Source: Aliivibrio finisterrensis_A
Lineage (GTDB): Bacteria > Pseudomonadota > Gammaproteobacteria > Enterobacterales > Vibrionaceae
Length of the DNA: 64,000 nt
Assembly: GCF_004167675.1 (NCBI RefSeq)
Contig: NZ_SEZQ01000006.1
Strand: one strand, 5' to 3'
The position numbers and the translations under genes are program-made. The notes beneath the pieces were generated by a model. The model saw nothing but the letters and a program-made list of their open reading frames with translations, was not told the DNA's origin and did not search any database. Within the stretch, counting starts at the first letter, position 1. Each line of letters opens with the position of its first letter. Below, in pieces: positions 8,073 to 16,143 of this stretch.

Positions 8073-8984
8073 ATGTTAAAGCAAGCCAAACAAATGATCG
8101 TGTTTAATGCGCTCACACAACAAAAAAGCTTTACTAAGGCCGCTCAGCTTCTCGATATATCTAGAACACAAGTAAGCTTACAAATTCAACTTCTTGAAGA
8201 GCGCTTAGGTGTTCAGTTAGTACAACGCACGACTCGATCTTTTTCGCTTACCGAAGCTGGGCAGTCATTCGCGGTGCATTGTGCCAATATTGCCGATGAA
8301 ATTAACGAAGCTGAAAATGAACTGCTTTCTAATATCGACACGCTAAATGGTAAATTGCGTGTTGGTATCGCACAGTCTTTTGCAACCAACCACATTTTGC
8401 CTTATTTATCAGAGCTGCATCAGCGCTATCCACAGCTTAATATAGAGATAACTTTATTTGATCATAAGATCGATGTGATTGCAGAGCAATTAGACTTATG
8501 GATAGGTGTAATGGATTCCCCTCCAGAAGGATTTGTCGCAAGGCATCTGATTGATTGTCACTTTGTGCTCGTTGCAAATCCCTCTTATCTTGCCAAGCAT
8601 GGGATCCCTTATCACCCTTACGATCTTAAAAAGCACAATTGTCTAACCTATATGAGTCGTGAACGTAAAGATAATGTCTGGGGTTTCCATAAAGGTGATG
8701 AGAATCTACAAATAAAAGTATCGGGGAATTATCGTATTGATTCGGCCGATGCGATTCGTAATGCGACCGTGTCAGGTAATGGCATTGGTTATATTGCCAC
8801 TTACCTTCTCTCTGATGAACTGCGTAATGGAAAACTAGTTCAACTTTTACCTGATTGGGAGTTAAATCAATCCATGCCACTTTATGCCGTTTACCCACGC
8901 CATAAATTCTTAGCGAAAAAAGTTCATATTTTTATGGAGTTTGTTCGGGAGCACATTAACTCAGACAAAATTGATAACATCTAA
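8073..8984 (+). CDS. LysR-family transcriptional regulator
   Basis: 303 residues. The N-terminal winged helix-turn-helix covers about residues 5-65 (SFTKAAQLLDISRTQVSLQIQLLEERLGVQL), followed by the type-2 periplasmic-binding-like effector domain (LRVGIAQSFA from about residue 92). The target and effector cannot be told from sequence. It is divergent from cobB across 166 bases and upstream of nupC, either of which it might control. Confidence 0.9.
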   Translation: MLKQAKQMIVFNALTQQKSFTKAAQLLDISRTQVSLQIQLLEERLGVQLVQRTTRSFSLTEAGQSFAVHCANIADEINEAENELLSNIDTLNGKLRVGIAQSFATNHILPYLSELHQRYPQLNIEITLFDHKIDVIAEQLDLWIGVMDSPPEGFVARHLIDCHFVLVANPSYLAKHGIPYHPYDLKKHNCLTYMSRERKDNVWGFHKGDENLQIKVSGNYRIDSADAIRNATVSGNGIGYIATYLLSDELRNGKLVQLLPDWELNQSMPLYAVYPRHKFLAKKVHIFMEFVREHINSDKIDNI

Positions 8985-9068
8985 TCATATAACCACCACT
9001 CTAATTTAGGGATAGTTAGGTCTAATAAATCGCCCTATTATCCCATATAGTAACAACTGACTCTCTTA

Positions 9069-9088
9069 TATGTGATAAAGTTCTCAAA
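9069..9088 (+). promoter_or_regulatory. CRP-like site upstream of nupC
   Basis: TGTGA (9071-9075), six bases, then TCTCA (9082-9086), against the CRP consensus TGTGA-N6-TCACA with one mismatch and A/T flanks. Nucleoside transporters are classic cAMP-CRP targets, so the site makes sense about 150 bases before the nupC start. Confidence 0.45.
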
Positions 9089-9234
9089 TGACCGTTTATT
9101 GATGAAAGTATAAACAAATAACCTTGTTTTTGTTATTGCTATGTGGATCCAATAACATTTTGATCCTTGTCACACTTTTATTTTTGACTAGAATACCCCC
9201 GCAATCATCAACTAAATACTTTTGGAGTTTGACC

Positions 9235-10455
9235 TTGAACTTTTTGGTCAGTATTTTAGGCATTGTTTGCCTATTCGCGATTGCGTTTCTTTTTTCAGAA
9301 AACCGACAAGCCATCAAATGGCGCACTGTATTAGGCGCGTTCTTAATTCAGTTATTGTTCGCTGGGTTCATCCTCTACGTACCAATTGGCCAAACTATCC
9401 TTAATAGTATCTCTATGGCTGTTTCAGACATTATTGCTTATGGTCGAGTTGGTACCGAATTCCTTTTTGGTGATCTTGCTCAATACAAGTTAGGCTTTAT
9501 TTTTGCCGTTAACGTTTTACCTACCATTGTATTTTTCTCAGCCCTAATCTCTGTTTTATATTACTTAGGTATTATGGGTTGGGTAATTAAAGTTATTGGT
9601 GGCGGATTACAACGCTTTCTTGGTACAACTCGCACCGAATCAATGTCAGCAACCGCAAATATCTTTGTTGGATCGGTTGAAGCACCATTAGTTGTGCGCC
9701 CTTTCCTGGCTAAAATGTCTCGTTCAGAACTGTTTGCTGTAATGGTTGGTGGTCTAGCTTCTGTTGCTGGTGGCACAATGGTAGGTTACGCCGGGTTAGG
9801 TGTTGAATTACGATACTTAATTGCGGCAAGCTTTATGTCTGCCCCTGCTGGTTTAATGATGGCAAAACTTCTGGTTCCACAAACCGAAGAGATTAACGAA
9901 GCCGAGCAATATGAAGACGATATCGTTGATGATGCGCCAGTAAACATTATAGATGCCGCATCACAAGGTGCATTAAATGGCTTACAAATTGTATTTGCGG
10001 TTGGCGCAAGCTTATTAGCTATTATCAGTTTAATTGCACTGGTTAATGGTGGATTACATAAAGTGGGTTTATTAGTTGGTTTTGATAACTTAAGCCTAGA
10101 TCTGATCTTTGGTTACTTATTTGCACCTATTGCATGGCTAATTGGGGTTCCATGGTCAGAAGCAACCATCGCAGCAAGTTTAATTGGTAAAAAAATCGCA
10201 ATTAATGAATTCGTAGCCTTTGCTGACTTAATGGCTGTAAAAGATCAATTAAGTGAGCATTCTCAAGCGATTGTAACTTTCGCTTTATGTGGCTTCGCAA
10301 ACTTAACGTCTATTGCTATGTTAATGGGTGGATTAGGTGGCGTTGTACCAAGTCGTCGTCCAGACATTGCACGCTTAGGCATGAAAGCTATCTTTGCTGC
10401 AACATTAGCAAACTTGATGAGTGCAACCGTTGCAGGCATCTTCCTTTCTTTCTAA
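9235..10455 (+). CDS. nupC: NupC-family nucleoside:cation symporter
   Basis: Concentrative nucleoside transporter, 406 residues from the chosen start, the usual family length. The start is a TTG at 9235 with GGAG 7 bases upstream. The longer frame from 9124 adds 37 residues without a ribosome site. The first segment (NFLVSILGIVCLFAIAFLFS), then LYVPIG, FSALISVLYYLGIMGWVIK, the glycine-rich GGTMVGYAG and PLVVRPFL are typical of CNT transporters, and GLGGVVPSRRPDIARLGMKA closes the C-terminal part. A strong terminator follows, so it is monocistronic. Confidence 0.92.
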   Translation: MNFLVSILGIVCLFAIAFLFSENRQAIKWRTVLGAFLIQLLFAGFILYVPIGQTILNSISMAVSDIIAYGRVGTEFLFGDLAQYKLGFIFAVNVLPTIVFFSALISVLYYLGIMGWVIKVIGGGLQRFLGTTRTESMSATANIFVGSVEAPLVVRPFLAKMSRSELFAVMVGGLASVAGGTMVGYAGLGVELRYLIAASFMSAPAGLMMAKLLVPQTEEINEAEQYEDDIVDDAPVNIIDAASQGALNGLQIVFAVGASLLAIISLIALVNGGLHKVGLLVGFDNLSLDLIFGYLFAPIAWLIGVPWSEATIAASLIGKKIAINEFVAFADLMAVKDQLSEHSQAIVTFALCGFANLTSIAMLMGGLGGVVPSRRPDIARLGMKAIFAATLANLMSATVAGIFLSF

Positions 10456-10483
10456 AGAAGTCAGTCCTGATAACATAAGACAT

Positions 10484-10521
10484 AAAAAAGCCACTCATGG
10501 TAATACGTGAGTGGCTTTTTT
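10484..10521. terminator. Bidirectional terminator after nupC
   Basis: AAAAAAGCCACTCA (10484-10497) pairs with TGAGTGGCTTTTTT (10508-10521) around a 10-base loop, a 14-bp stem with A and T runs on either side. It serves nupC and the convergent gene at 10572. Confidence 0.9.
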
Positions 10522-10571
10522 GTTTATAAATGGGTTAAGTAACCTAATAATGGCTAATCACTTAACGTCTA

Positions 10572-10862
10572 TTAAAGTTTCGTCATACGATTAAGTACAA
10601 ATGAAGTGATTGAGCCGTCTACCGCTTTTACATACTCAGCAATATGAGCCGTATTTAAATGATCTTGTAAAAGCACTTCGCTTTCCCACTGTTCATGAAA
10701 TACAAATACATGTGGGTTATCGTTGTCTTGATGTAAATCATACTGAATGCAACCAACTTCTTTGCGTGTTGGTTCAAGTAACTTAAGCATTTCTGCCTTA
10801 ACAAAGTCCGCTTTCCCTTCTTGGGCTTCAATTCTTGCAACAATCGTTAATATCTGTGTCAT
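10572..10862 (-). CDS. Antibiotic biosynthesis monooxygenase-domain protein (YgiN-like)
   Basis: 96 residues forming one ABM dimeric alpha/beta-barrel domain: an initial strand TQILTIVARIEA, the helix KADFVKAEMLKLLEPTRKEVGC, and the strands YDLHQDNDNPHVFVFHEQWES, then LQDHLNTAHIAEYV. Proteins of this family include quinol monooxygenases such as YgiN, but many are uncharacterised. It is a single gene between nupC (convergent) and the Qnr-like gene. Confidence 0.85.
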   Translation of the reverse strand: MTQILTIVARIEAQEGKADFVKAEMLKLLEPTRKEVGCIQYDLHQDNDNPHVFVFHEQWESEVLLQDHLNTAHIAEYVKAVDGSITSFVLNRMTKL

Positions 10863-10913
10863 TTTATGCTTCCGCTCTACTGAATAAGCTCATGATTTTC
10901 TATTAGACTCTTT

Positions 10914-11570
10914 TTACTCGGGGAGTACAACTAATCCTAATGACTCTAGCAATTGCTCTTGTTGCCAACTACAAATTTTAACTCCCGTCACGTCTATTTT
11001 ACGCGGGTCTAAGCCTTCTAATTCACAATGGCATAAGTTGGCGTCTTGCATTTTAAACTGTTCCCAAGCATCTTCAGAAAACGATCCTCGAGATAAGTCA
11101 GAGCCTTTAAAGGACGCCCCTTGTAAATTCGCCCCATTCCATTTATTTTCAAATAAATCACACTTTTCAATGCATAAGCGTTCAAAGTTTACATAGGATA
11201 AATTACAGCCTGTAATGTAAGCTGAACAAAAGTACATTTGGTGATTAATTTGATTTGAAAAACTGGCCTGAGCAAAGTTTGCCCCTTTTAAGTCACATTC
11301 TCTAAACTCAACGCCAAAAGCATTTACGCCTTTAAAATTGGCCATTGCTATCTTGCACCGTTTAAAGGACGCATCTCGTAAATCTGCATATTCAAAATGA
11401 CAGCCTTCAATTGCACCTTGTTCAATAAAACTGCAATCGACAAATTGAGCATCCCTTAAATTTGCTCTAGAAAAATCACATAAGTAAAACTTACACCCTT
11501 CATAATAAGCATGACTCAAATCTTGACGTGAAAAATCAACAGAATTAAATGTTTCATTATATATAGCCAT
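10914..11570 (-). CDS. qnr: Qnr-family pentapeptide repeat protein (quinolone resistance type)
   Basis: 218 residues, the exact length of plasmid Qnr proteins. It is built from pentapeptide repeats (A(D/N)LXX) forming a right-handed beta-helix that binds DNA gyrase and topoisomerase IV and protects them from fluoroquinolones. Segments shared with QnrA/QnrS include SRQDLS, CSFIEQGAIEGCHF, YADLRDASFK, FRECDLKGANF, MYFCSAYI, GSDLSRG, GLDPR and the ending VKICSWQQEQLLESLG. The start ATG has AAGGAG upstream. Vibrionaceae chromosomes are a known reservoir of qnr genes. No clear LexA box is visible upstream, unlike qnrB. Confidence 0.93.
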   Translation of the reverse strand: MAIYNETFNSVDFSRQDLSHAYYEGCKFYLCDFSRANLRDAQFVDCSFIEQGAIEGCHFEYADLRDASFKRCKIAMANFKGVNAFGVEFRECDLKGANFAQASFSNQINHQMYFCSAYITGCNLSYVNFERLCIEKCDLFENKWNGANLQGASFKGSDLSRGSFSEDAWEQFKMQDANLCHCELEGLDPRKIDVTGVKICSWQQEQLLESLGLVVLPE

Positions 11571-11797
11571 AAATACTCCTTAAACTTGTTAAGAAGAAGA
11601 CTACCAGTAAGTACAATAAACTCAACAAAAACAAAACCTTTAATATCAACAACTTAAATTTGCTATTTTTACCACCTAGAACGAGCTATAAAAGGGATTC
11701 ACGGCACTTTAAACTTACAATCAAGCGCCAAGGTCAAAAAATATTTTTGCAAAACAGCGAGGCTTACAGCGTGGTAAGTTAGTGTATTTGCTTTTAT

Positions 11798-12172
11798 CTA
11801 CGAACAGACAAACATTTTGCTTTTTGCTCTCACAAATGCCGATACTTGTATACTGCGTGGTAAATTAAGCTTCATTACACTTTCACAGCAAGTCATTAAA
11901 ACTTCTGTCGCTTTCTCTTCCCACTCACGTTCAGTTTCTAATGAGTGAAACGATACGCATGGTTCTGTCTTTGAATTTTGCTGAAAAGTAGTTAAGGATT
12001 TATTGAAAATTACATCTTCACAGGCTTTTACCTGACTTTGTGAAATCAGTTTTTTTCTTAGAATAGCCTGTGCTGAATTACTTAAAGTGAGCGTGCTAAT
12101 AAAATCACGGTCATTAAAATAAAGATCAATTGCTCTATTTAATTGATGTAGTGCAATAGTGACACTGTCCAT
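11798..12172 (-). CDS. Hypothetical protein, 124 residues
   Basis: I do not recognise a family. The gene is credible because it has a textbook ribosome site (AAGGAGGTAATT directly before the ATG). The protein is helical-looking and soluble, without signal peptide or membrane segment, with cysteines scattered (residues about 46, 72, 95, 96, 123). The N-terminal part (HQLNRAIDLYFNDRDFISTLTLSNSAQAIL) resembles a helical bundle of the HEPN or TPR kind, but there is no RX4-6H motif. A 227-base gap downstream to the qnr gene shows nothing else. Confidence 0.65.
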   Translation of the reverse strand: MDSVTIALHQLNRAIDLYFNDRDFISTLTLSNSAQAILRKKLISQSQVKACEDVIFNKSLTTFQQNSKTEPCVSFHSLETEREWEEKATEVLMTCCESVMKLNLPRSIQVSAFVRAKSKMFVCS

Positions 12173-12296
12173 AATTACCTCCTTGTGGTTATAAATATAT
12201 TCTAGGAGATTTTTTTAAAGCAATATGACGTTATGATCACGAATAAATATTATTGTTCACAAATCGTTCAATTGTGTATTTTATTGATAGTAAAAC

Positions 12297-12896
12297 TTAT
12301 GTTAAATCTGCCCACATTTCCTCAAGCTCTTCATCTGTTGGCATTTCTGAATGCGTGATGGTTTTAATAACTCGGCAAGGATTACCAACAGCTACACAGT
12401 CTGGTGGGATATCTTTAGTTACTACACTGCCTGCACCAATAACACTTCTATCTCCTATTGTTACGCCATCAAGAATCACAGCATTTGCCCCAATCCAAAC
12501 ATTATCTCCAATCTTTATTGGGTTAGCTGAAGCAATTGGTAACACTCGCTCAGCTAAATCAAAAGGATGCCCTGCTGTACTTATTACGACATTCGGTCCA
12601 ATTTGAACGTACTCACCAATAAAAACAGGAGCAAGATCTAAGATCTTAACTCCTGAATTTAAAAAACCACCACATTCGAAATGAATATTCTTTCCCATAT
12701 CGCAATAAAATGGCGGGACGATAATCACACCTTGATAATTACCTAATATAGATTGTAATACATCTGCCCTTAATTGATGTTCAGATGGACGAGAGTGATT
12801 AAAGTCATACAGTTGTTCTTTTACTTCATCCTGAAATGCACACAGTTCTTTGTTAATAGGAATTTGAACTGAAAAATCTGACAACTTATGACTCAT
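12297..12896 (-). CDS. Hexapeptide-repeat sugar O-acetyltransferase (Maa/LacA/NodL type)
   Basis: 199 residues of left-handed beta-helix acyltransferase. The N-terminal cap has the maltose/galactoside acetyltransferase form (EHQLRADVLQSILG), followed by the beta-helix (IGDNVWIGANAVILDGVTIGDRSVIGAGSVV) with the catalytic histidine in STAGHPFD and the CoA-binding end VAVGNPCRVIK. It should transfer acetyl from acetyl-CoA to a sugar hydroxyl. The ATG at 12896 is preferred to a GTG two codons upstream, which overlaps the AAGGAG site. Two further paralogues lie at 19666 and 34586. Confidence 0.9.
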   Translation of the reverse strand: MSHKLSDFSVQIPINKELCAFQDEVKEQLYDFNHSRPSEHQLRADVLQSILGNYQGVIIVPPFYCDMGKNIHFECGGFLNSGVKILDLAPVFIGEYVQIGPNVVISTAGHPFDLAERVLPIASANPIKIGDNVWIGANAVILDGVTIGDRSVIGAGSVVTKDIPPDCVAVGNPCRVIKTITHSEMPTDEELEEMWADLT

Positions 12897-12927
12897 AACC
12901 ACTCCTTAGTTAAGCGAATCCCTATCT

Positions 12928-13356
12928 CTATTGAGTGACTTGTTTTATCTCATTAATAGGGAAAGCTTTATCATAAGCTAAATTATAAACATACGCATAA
13001 AACAGATAGAAGACAACGAGACCAATATCAAGAATAAAAGCGTCTAATAGACTAATATTTAAAAACCATGCCATTGCAGGAATAGTTAAAAACAATAATC
13101 CACCTTCAAAACCTAGGCTATGAACAACACGGTTTAATGTTGATTTAATCGTAGTGCCTGTTTTTCTCATCATGTACTTATCAAATAGGATGTTATAAAC
13201 ATAGTTCCATCCAGTGGCGACAAGAGAAAATACAACCCCCATAATACCCACATGGCCCATTTCAAAACCAAATTGACTCAAAACACCGACAATAAGAATA
13301 AGACCTATCAATTCAAACATAATAGCGTGGCGAATTCGGTCAAAACGACTTCTCAT
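12928..13356 (-). CDS. PACE-family multidrug/biocide efflux protein
   Basis: 142 residues with four membrane helices in two tandem bacterial transmembrane pair domains, the architecture of the AceI family that exports chlorhexidine and related biocides (native substrates probably short diamines). The family signature RSRFDRIRHAIMFELIGL opens the protein and includes the conserved membrane glutamate (FE). The second repeat begins with RVVHSLGFEGGL. The start at 13356 has GGAG at 8-base spacing; the longer frame to 13389 lacks a site. It lies 31 bases upstream of the hexapeptide acetyltransferase gene on the same strand. Confidence 0.9.
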   Translation of the reverse strand: MRSRFDRIRHAIMFELIGLILIVGVLSQFGFEMGHVGIMGVVFSLVATGWNYVYNILFDKYMMRKTGTTIKSTLNRVVHSLGFEGGLLFLTIPAMAWFLNISLLDAFILDIGLVVFYLFYAYVYNLAYDKAFPINEIKQVTQ

Positions 13357-13490
13357 AATAAAAACTCCAAAGGTTAATGTTGGCATCATTATATAAACAA
13401 TAATGATTGTATAAAGTTAGAAACTATCTGTTTTTTAGATACTTAAGCCCTAAATGTGACAGCGTCACCTTTGCCTATTTAATTAATGCG

Positions 13491-15416
13491 TTATAGATGC
13501 CAGTTTGATTCTGCTTGGGTTAGAAAAGGACCTTTCCGACCTATAATTTCTCGATAATACATTTCAAACATTAAAATATTTTTCACATAAACTCTGGTCT
13601 CTTTAAATGAAATGCCCTCGATATACGCAAAGATATCAATATTCGGGTTAGACTGTCGTCGCCATACAGACACCATAGTTGGCCCCGCGTTATACGCAGC
13701 GTAAGCAAAAACCCTATTTTGATCATAGTGATTCAATAAATGACCAAGATAGCGACTGCCAATTTCAATGTTCTTTTCAACGTTAAACAGCTCAGTTCTT
13801 TGCTGATAACTGATATCATATTTATCAGTGATGTACGTTGCTGTACTTGGTAAAACCTGCATTAAGCCCAAAGCCCCCACAGGAGAATGAGCGAACGGAG
13901 AAAAGCCACTCTCTTGCCGTGTTAATGACAATAACGAAATAACATCTACTTTATGTTTCTTACCATAGCGTTCAAATACATCATAATAATGAACAGGAAA
14001 ACGCAAATAAATGTAATCCCATAGTTGGCCAACCAATGTCGCATCATGGACAAAAGCCTGCCATTTCTGTTGTTTCGCATAAGCAGTAAGTAAAGCTTTG
14101 TCTTTCATTGGTGTTCGACTAATTAGATGGCGCCATTGACTCTTTGCTGCTCCCTCTTTTCCAAGTGCTAATAACTCATGGATTCTATCTATATCAGCTT
14201 GATAGAGCGCCAGCTTTTCTACGTCAACTTCTGCACGCGCTATTGGGTATTTAACTTTTCTCTTAAGGCTAATCGCTGCGGCAACACTATAAAAATGACG
14301 CTCTCCTGATATACGCTTTAATCTAGCCTCTCCAACGGTCTTATCACCAAGTTCTATTTCACTGCGAGCCAACCAATATTGCCAACGATATGATGATCTA
14401 CTCTGCTCGGATAATCTTAATATCCAATATTGAATGTCTTTCCAGTCAGCCTTTCTAATCGCCAATCGGATTCGTTGCTCTAATGCTGTTTTATTGCGTG
14501 AGTTTTTAAATACCTGATCTCGCCATTCAATTACATTTTGATCTTTTGCTTCTAATAATCGTACAGCAGCAAACTCTAACCCCGGTTGAAACTCTCCCTC
14601 TTCAAACTTAAAATGATCCATTAAAAACTGAAACGTAGGATAGGCTTTAGCGACATCATGGCGAGCTACATGCTTAAACATTGTTTGAGCATAAGCACGA
14701 TTAAACGAATTATCTTTTTTGGTTTCAAAGCGCATTATCATTTTGTTTGGCTTTTGATATAGCTCTAGCATTTCAGTCAATACATCCTGACTCTGCTCAC
14801 TAGATGCTAATTTTCGTAAATAAGTAATTAAACGTGGATTACGCCGTTCTACTGCCAATAGTGCACGTTGAAGGATCTCCGTATCTGTTTTTCCTCCCGA
14901 CTGCGTCCAATATAAAAACAACGCATTACAAGCAGTAGATACACTCTCCCCATTTAACCAAAGTGATTCCGCTCCTTTAAATGCGAACGCGGTATTTCCT
15001 TGGTGATAATGAGCGGTGTAATACCAACATTGGTAATCTTGATCTCGAGGTAACGTGATTTGATACTCAGTTAACGCTTTCCAATTTTTAGATGCGATTA
15101 ACGCATTAAGGTAATCAGCACGAATGGAAACAGAAAAAGGATAGTCAGAATACTCTGTTGAGAATTGATTCACTTGAGTTGGTGTTTTATTAGTGATATC
15201 AAATAAAAATGCACGATAGTCAGTATATGCTGCTAATGGGTAGCCATTGATACTGGCACGTTTCTTATCATAAACAGAAATGTCTTTCTTATTAAAACCT
15301 TGCTGAATAGCGTCATACCCATAGCGATCTAACCATAATTCAGAAACCGACAGTGCCTCTGAGCAATAGCCAGTAAAAATCATCCCTATGCACCAATGCC
15401 TCATCCTTAAGTTCAT
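13491..15416 (-). CDS. slt: Soluble lytic murein transglycosylase, Slt70 type
   Basis: 641 residues, close to the length of E. coli Slt70. An N-terminal signal peptide ends near ALS, followed by a long helical superhelix (U and L domains) and a C-terminal lysozyme-like SLT domain. The catalytic glutamate is in LTRQESGFSPFA (about residue 500), with SPVGALGLMQVLPSTATYI and AYNAGPTMV as the other SLT motifs. It cleaves peptidoglycan glycan strands to 1,6-anhydro products in the periplasm. The start has AAGGA 6 bases upstream. Only part of its end overlaps nothing; 134 bases separate it from the PACE gene. Confidence 0.93.
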   Translation of the reverse strand: MNLRMRHWCIGMIFTGYCSEALSVSELWLDRYGYDAIQQGFNKKDISVYDKKRASINGYPLAAYTDYRAFLFDITNKTPTQVNQFSTEYSDYPFSVSIRADYLNALIASKNWKALTEYQITLPRDQDYQCWYYTAHYHQGNTAFAFKGAESLWLNGESVSTACNALFLYWTQSGGKTDTEILQRALLAVERRNPRLITYLRKLASSEQSQDVLTEMLELYQKPNKMIMRFETKKDNSFNRAYAQTMFKHVARHDVAKAYPTFQFLMDHFKFEEGEFQPGLEFAAVRLLEAKDQNVIEWRDQVFKNSRNKTALEQRIRLAIRKADWKDIQYWILRLSEQSRSSYRWQYWLARSEIELGDKTVGEARLKRISGERHFYSVAAAISLKRKVKYPIARAEVDVEKLALYQADIDRIHELLALGKEGAAKSQWRHLISRTPMKDKALLTAYAKQQKWQAFVHDATLVGQLWDYIYLRFPVHYYDVFERYGKKHKVDVISLLSLTRQESGFSPFAHSPVGALGLMQVLPSTATYITDKYDISYQQRTELFNVEKNIEIGSRYLGHLLNHYDQNRVFAYAAYNAGPTMVSVWRRQSNPNIDIFAYIEGISFKETRVYVKNILMFEMYYREIIGRKGPFLTQAESNWHL

Positions 15417-15489
15417 CAGCTATCCTTTATTTTATTTTTTATAATCAATAAGTGTGGTCTATTTATTGATTATTTTCCATTCATTGATA

Positions 15490-16035
15490 TCAGACCCCAA
15501 GAGGCTTAGGAAATTGAACCACTTTAATCTCATAGCTTTTCGCCGCGTATTGATGGTTTTCTTCAACTAAAGATACGATTTCCACATCGCATTCCAAAAC
15601 AGATTTAATGTTTGATAAACAGATCAATTGCGCATCAGTTAAGCTCTCATCAGCCTGCTTAACTACAACAAATAACAATGTTCCATCTGGCTTATATAAA
15701 AATAGATCTGGCTCTCCCGAGATAATTCCTGTTCGTAGTCCTTTAAAAAGAGAAAGTTTAATTGGATCAATATATTGAGCAATCAATACTCGTCCTGAGT
15801 GATAGGTTGGGTTTTCAATCTCCCAATTACCTAGAGCGTAAAATACCGTACCTAACCACCCCTTATCGTTATATTGAGCTAGCGTATAATACTTAGAAAA
15901 ATATAATGAGGGCTCTTCATAAACCTCAGAAGGAACAAATAAATCAGATGATACCCAATCCATCTTCCCTTGATTCCAGCTATCTAACAACGTTTGAGGG
16001 TAATGTAATACGGTTTCCTTAATCGTGTGAATCAT
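15490..16035 (-). CDS. Hypothetical protein with a degenerate VRR-NUC-like C-terminal domain
   Basis: About 181 residues. The C-terminal part GEPDLFLYKPDGTLLFVVVK, then ADESLTDAQLICLSNIKSV and CDVEIVSLV, follows the order of the VRR-NUC (PD-(D/E)xK) nuclease fold: a G-x-PD strand, an (E/D)xK strand, then a helix with LSxxQ. However, the acidic residue before the lysine is replaced (FVVVK rather than FVEVK), so catalysis is doubtful. The N-terminal 100 residues are unrecognised. Several starts are possible; the ATG at 16035 has the best spacing from GGAG. It may be a catalytically dead relative of FAN1-type nucleases. Confidence 0.55.
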   Translation of the reverse strand: MIHTIKETVLHYPQTLLDSWNQGKMDWVSSDLFVPSEVYEEPSLYFSKYYTLAQYNDKGWLGTVFYALGNWEIENPTYHSGRVLIAQYIDPIKLSLFKGLRTGIISGEPDLFLYKPDGTLLFVVVKQADESLTDAQLICLSNIKSVLECDVEIVSLVEENHQYAAKSYEIKVVQFPKPLGV

Positions 16036-16143
16036 CATAAACTCCATTTACTACGACAATATTTTAAAAATAAATTAGTTATCTAACTTCTTAATCTATA
16101 ATACGTTGAATTGTCATTATGGAGTTTGATAAGTGACACATTT

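Noticed and set aside
11571..11797. LexA box upstream of the qnr gene
   Set aside because: No CTGT-N8-ACAG-type palindrome is visible in the upstream region, so SOS control as in qnrB is not supported.
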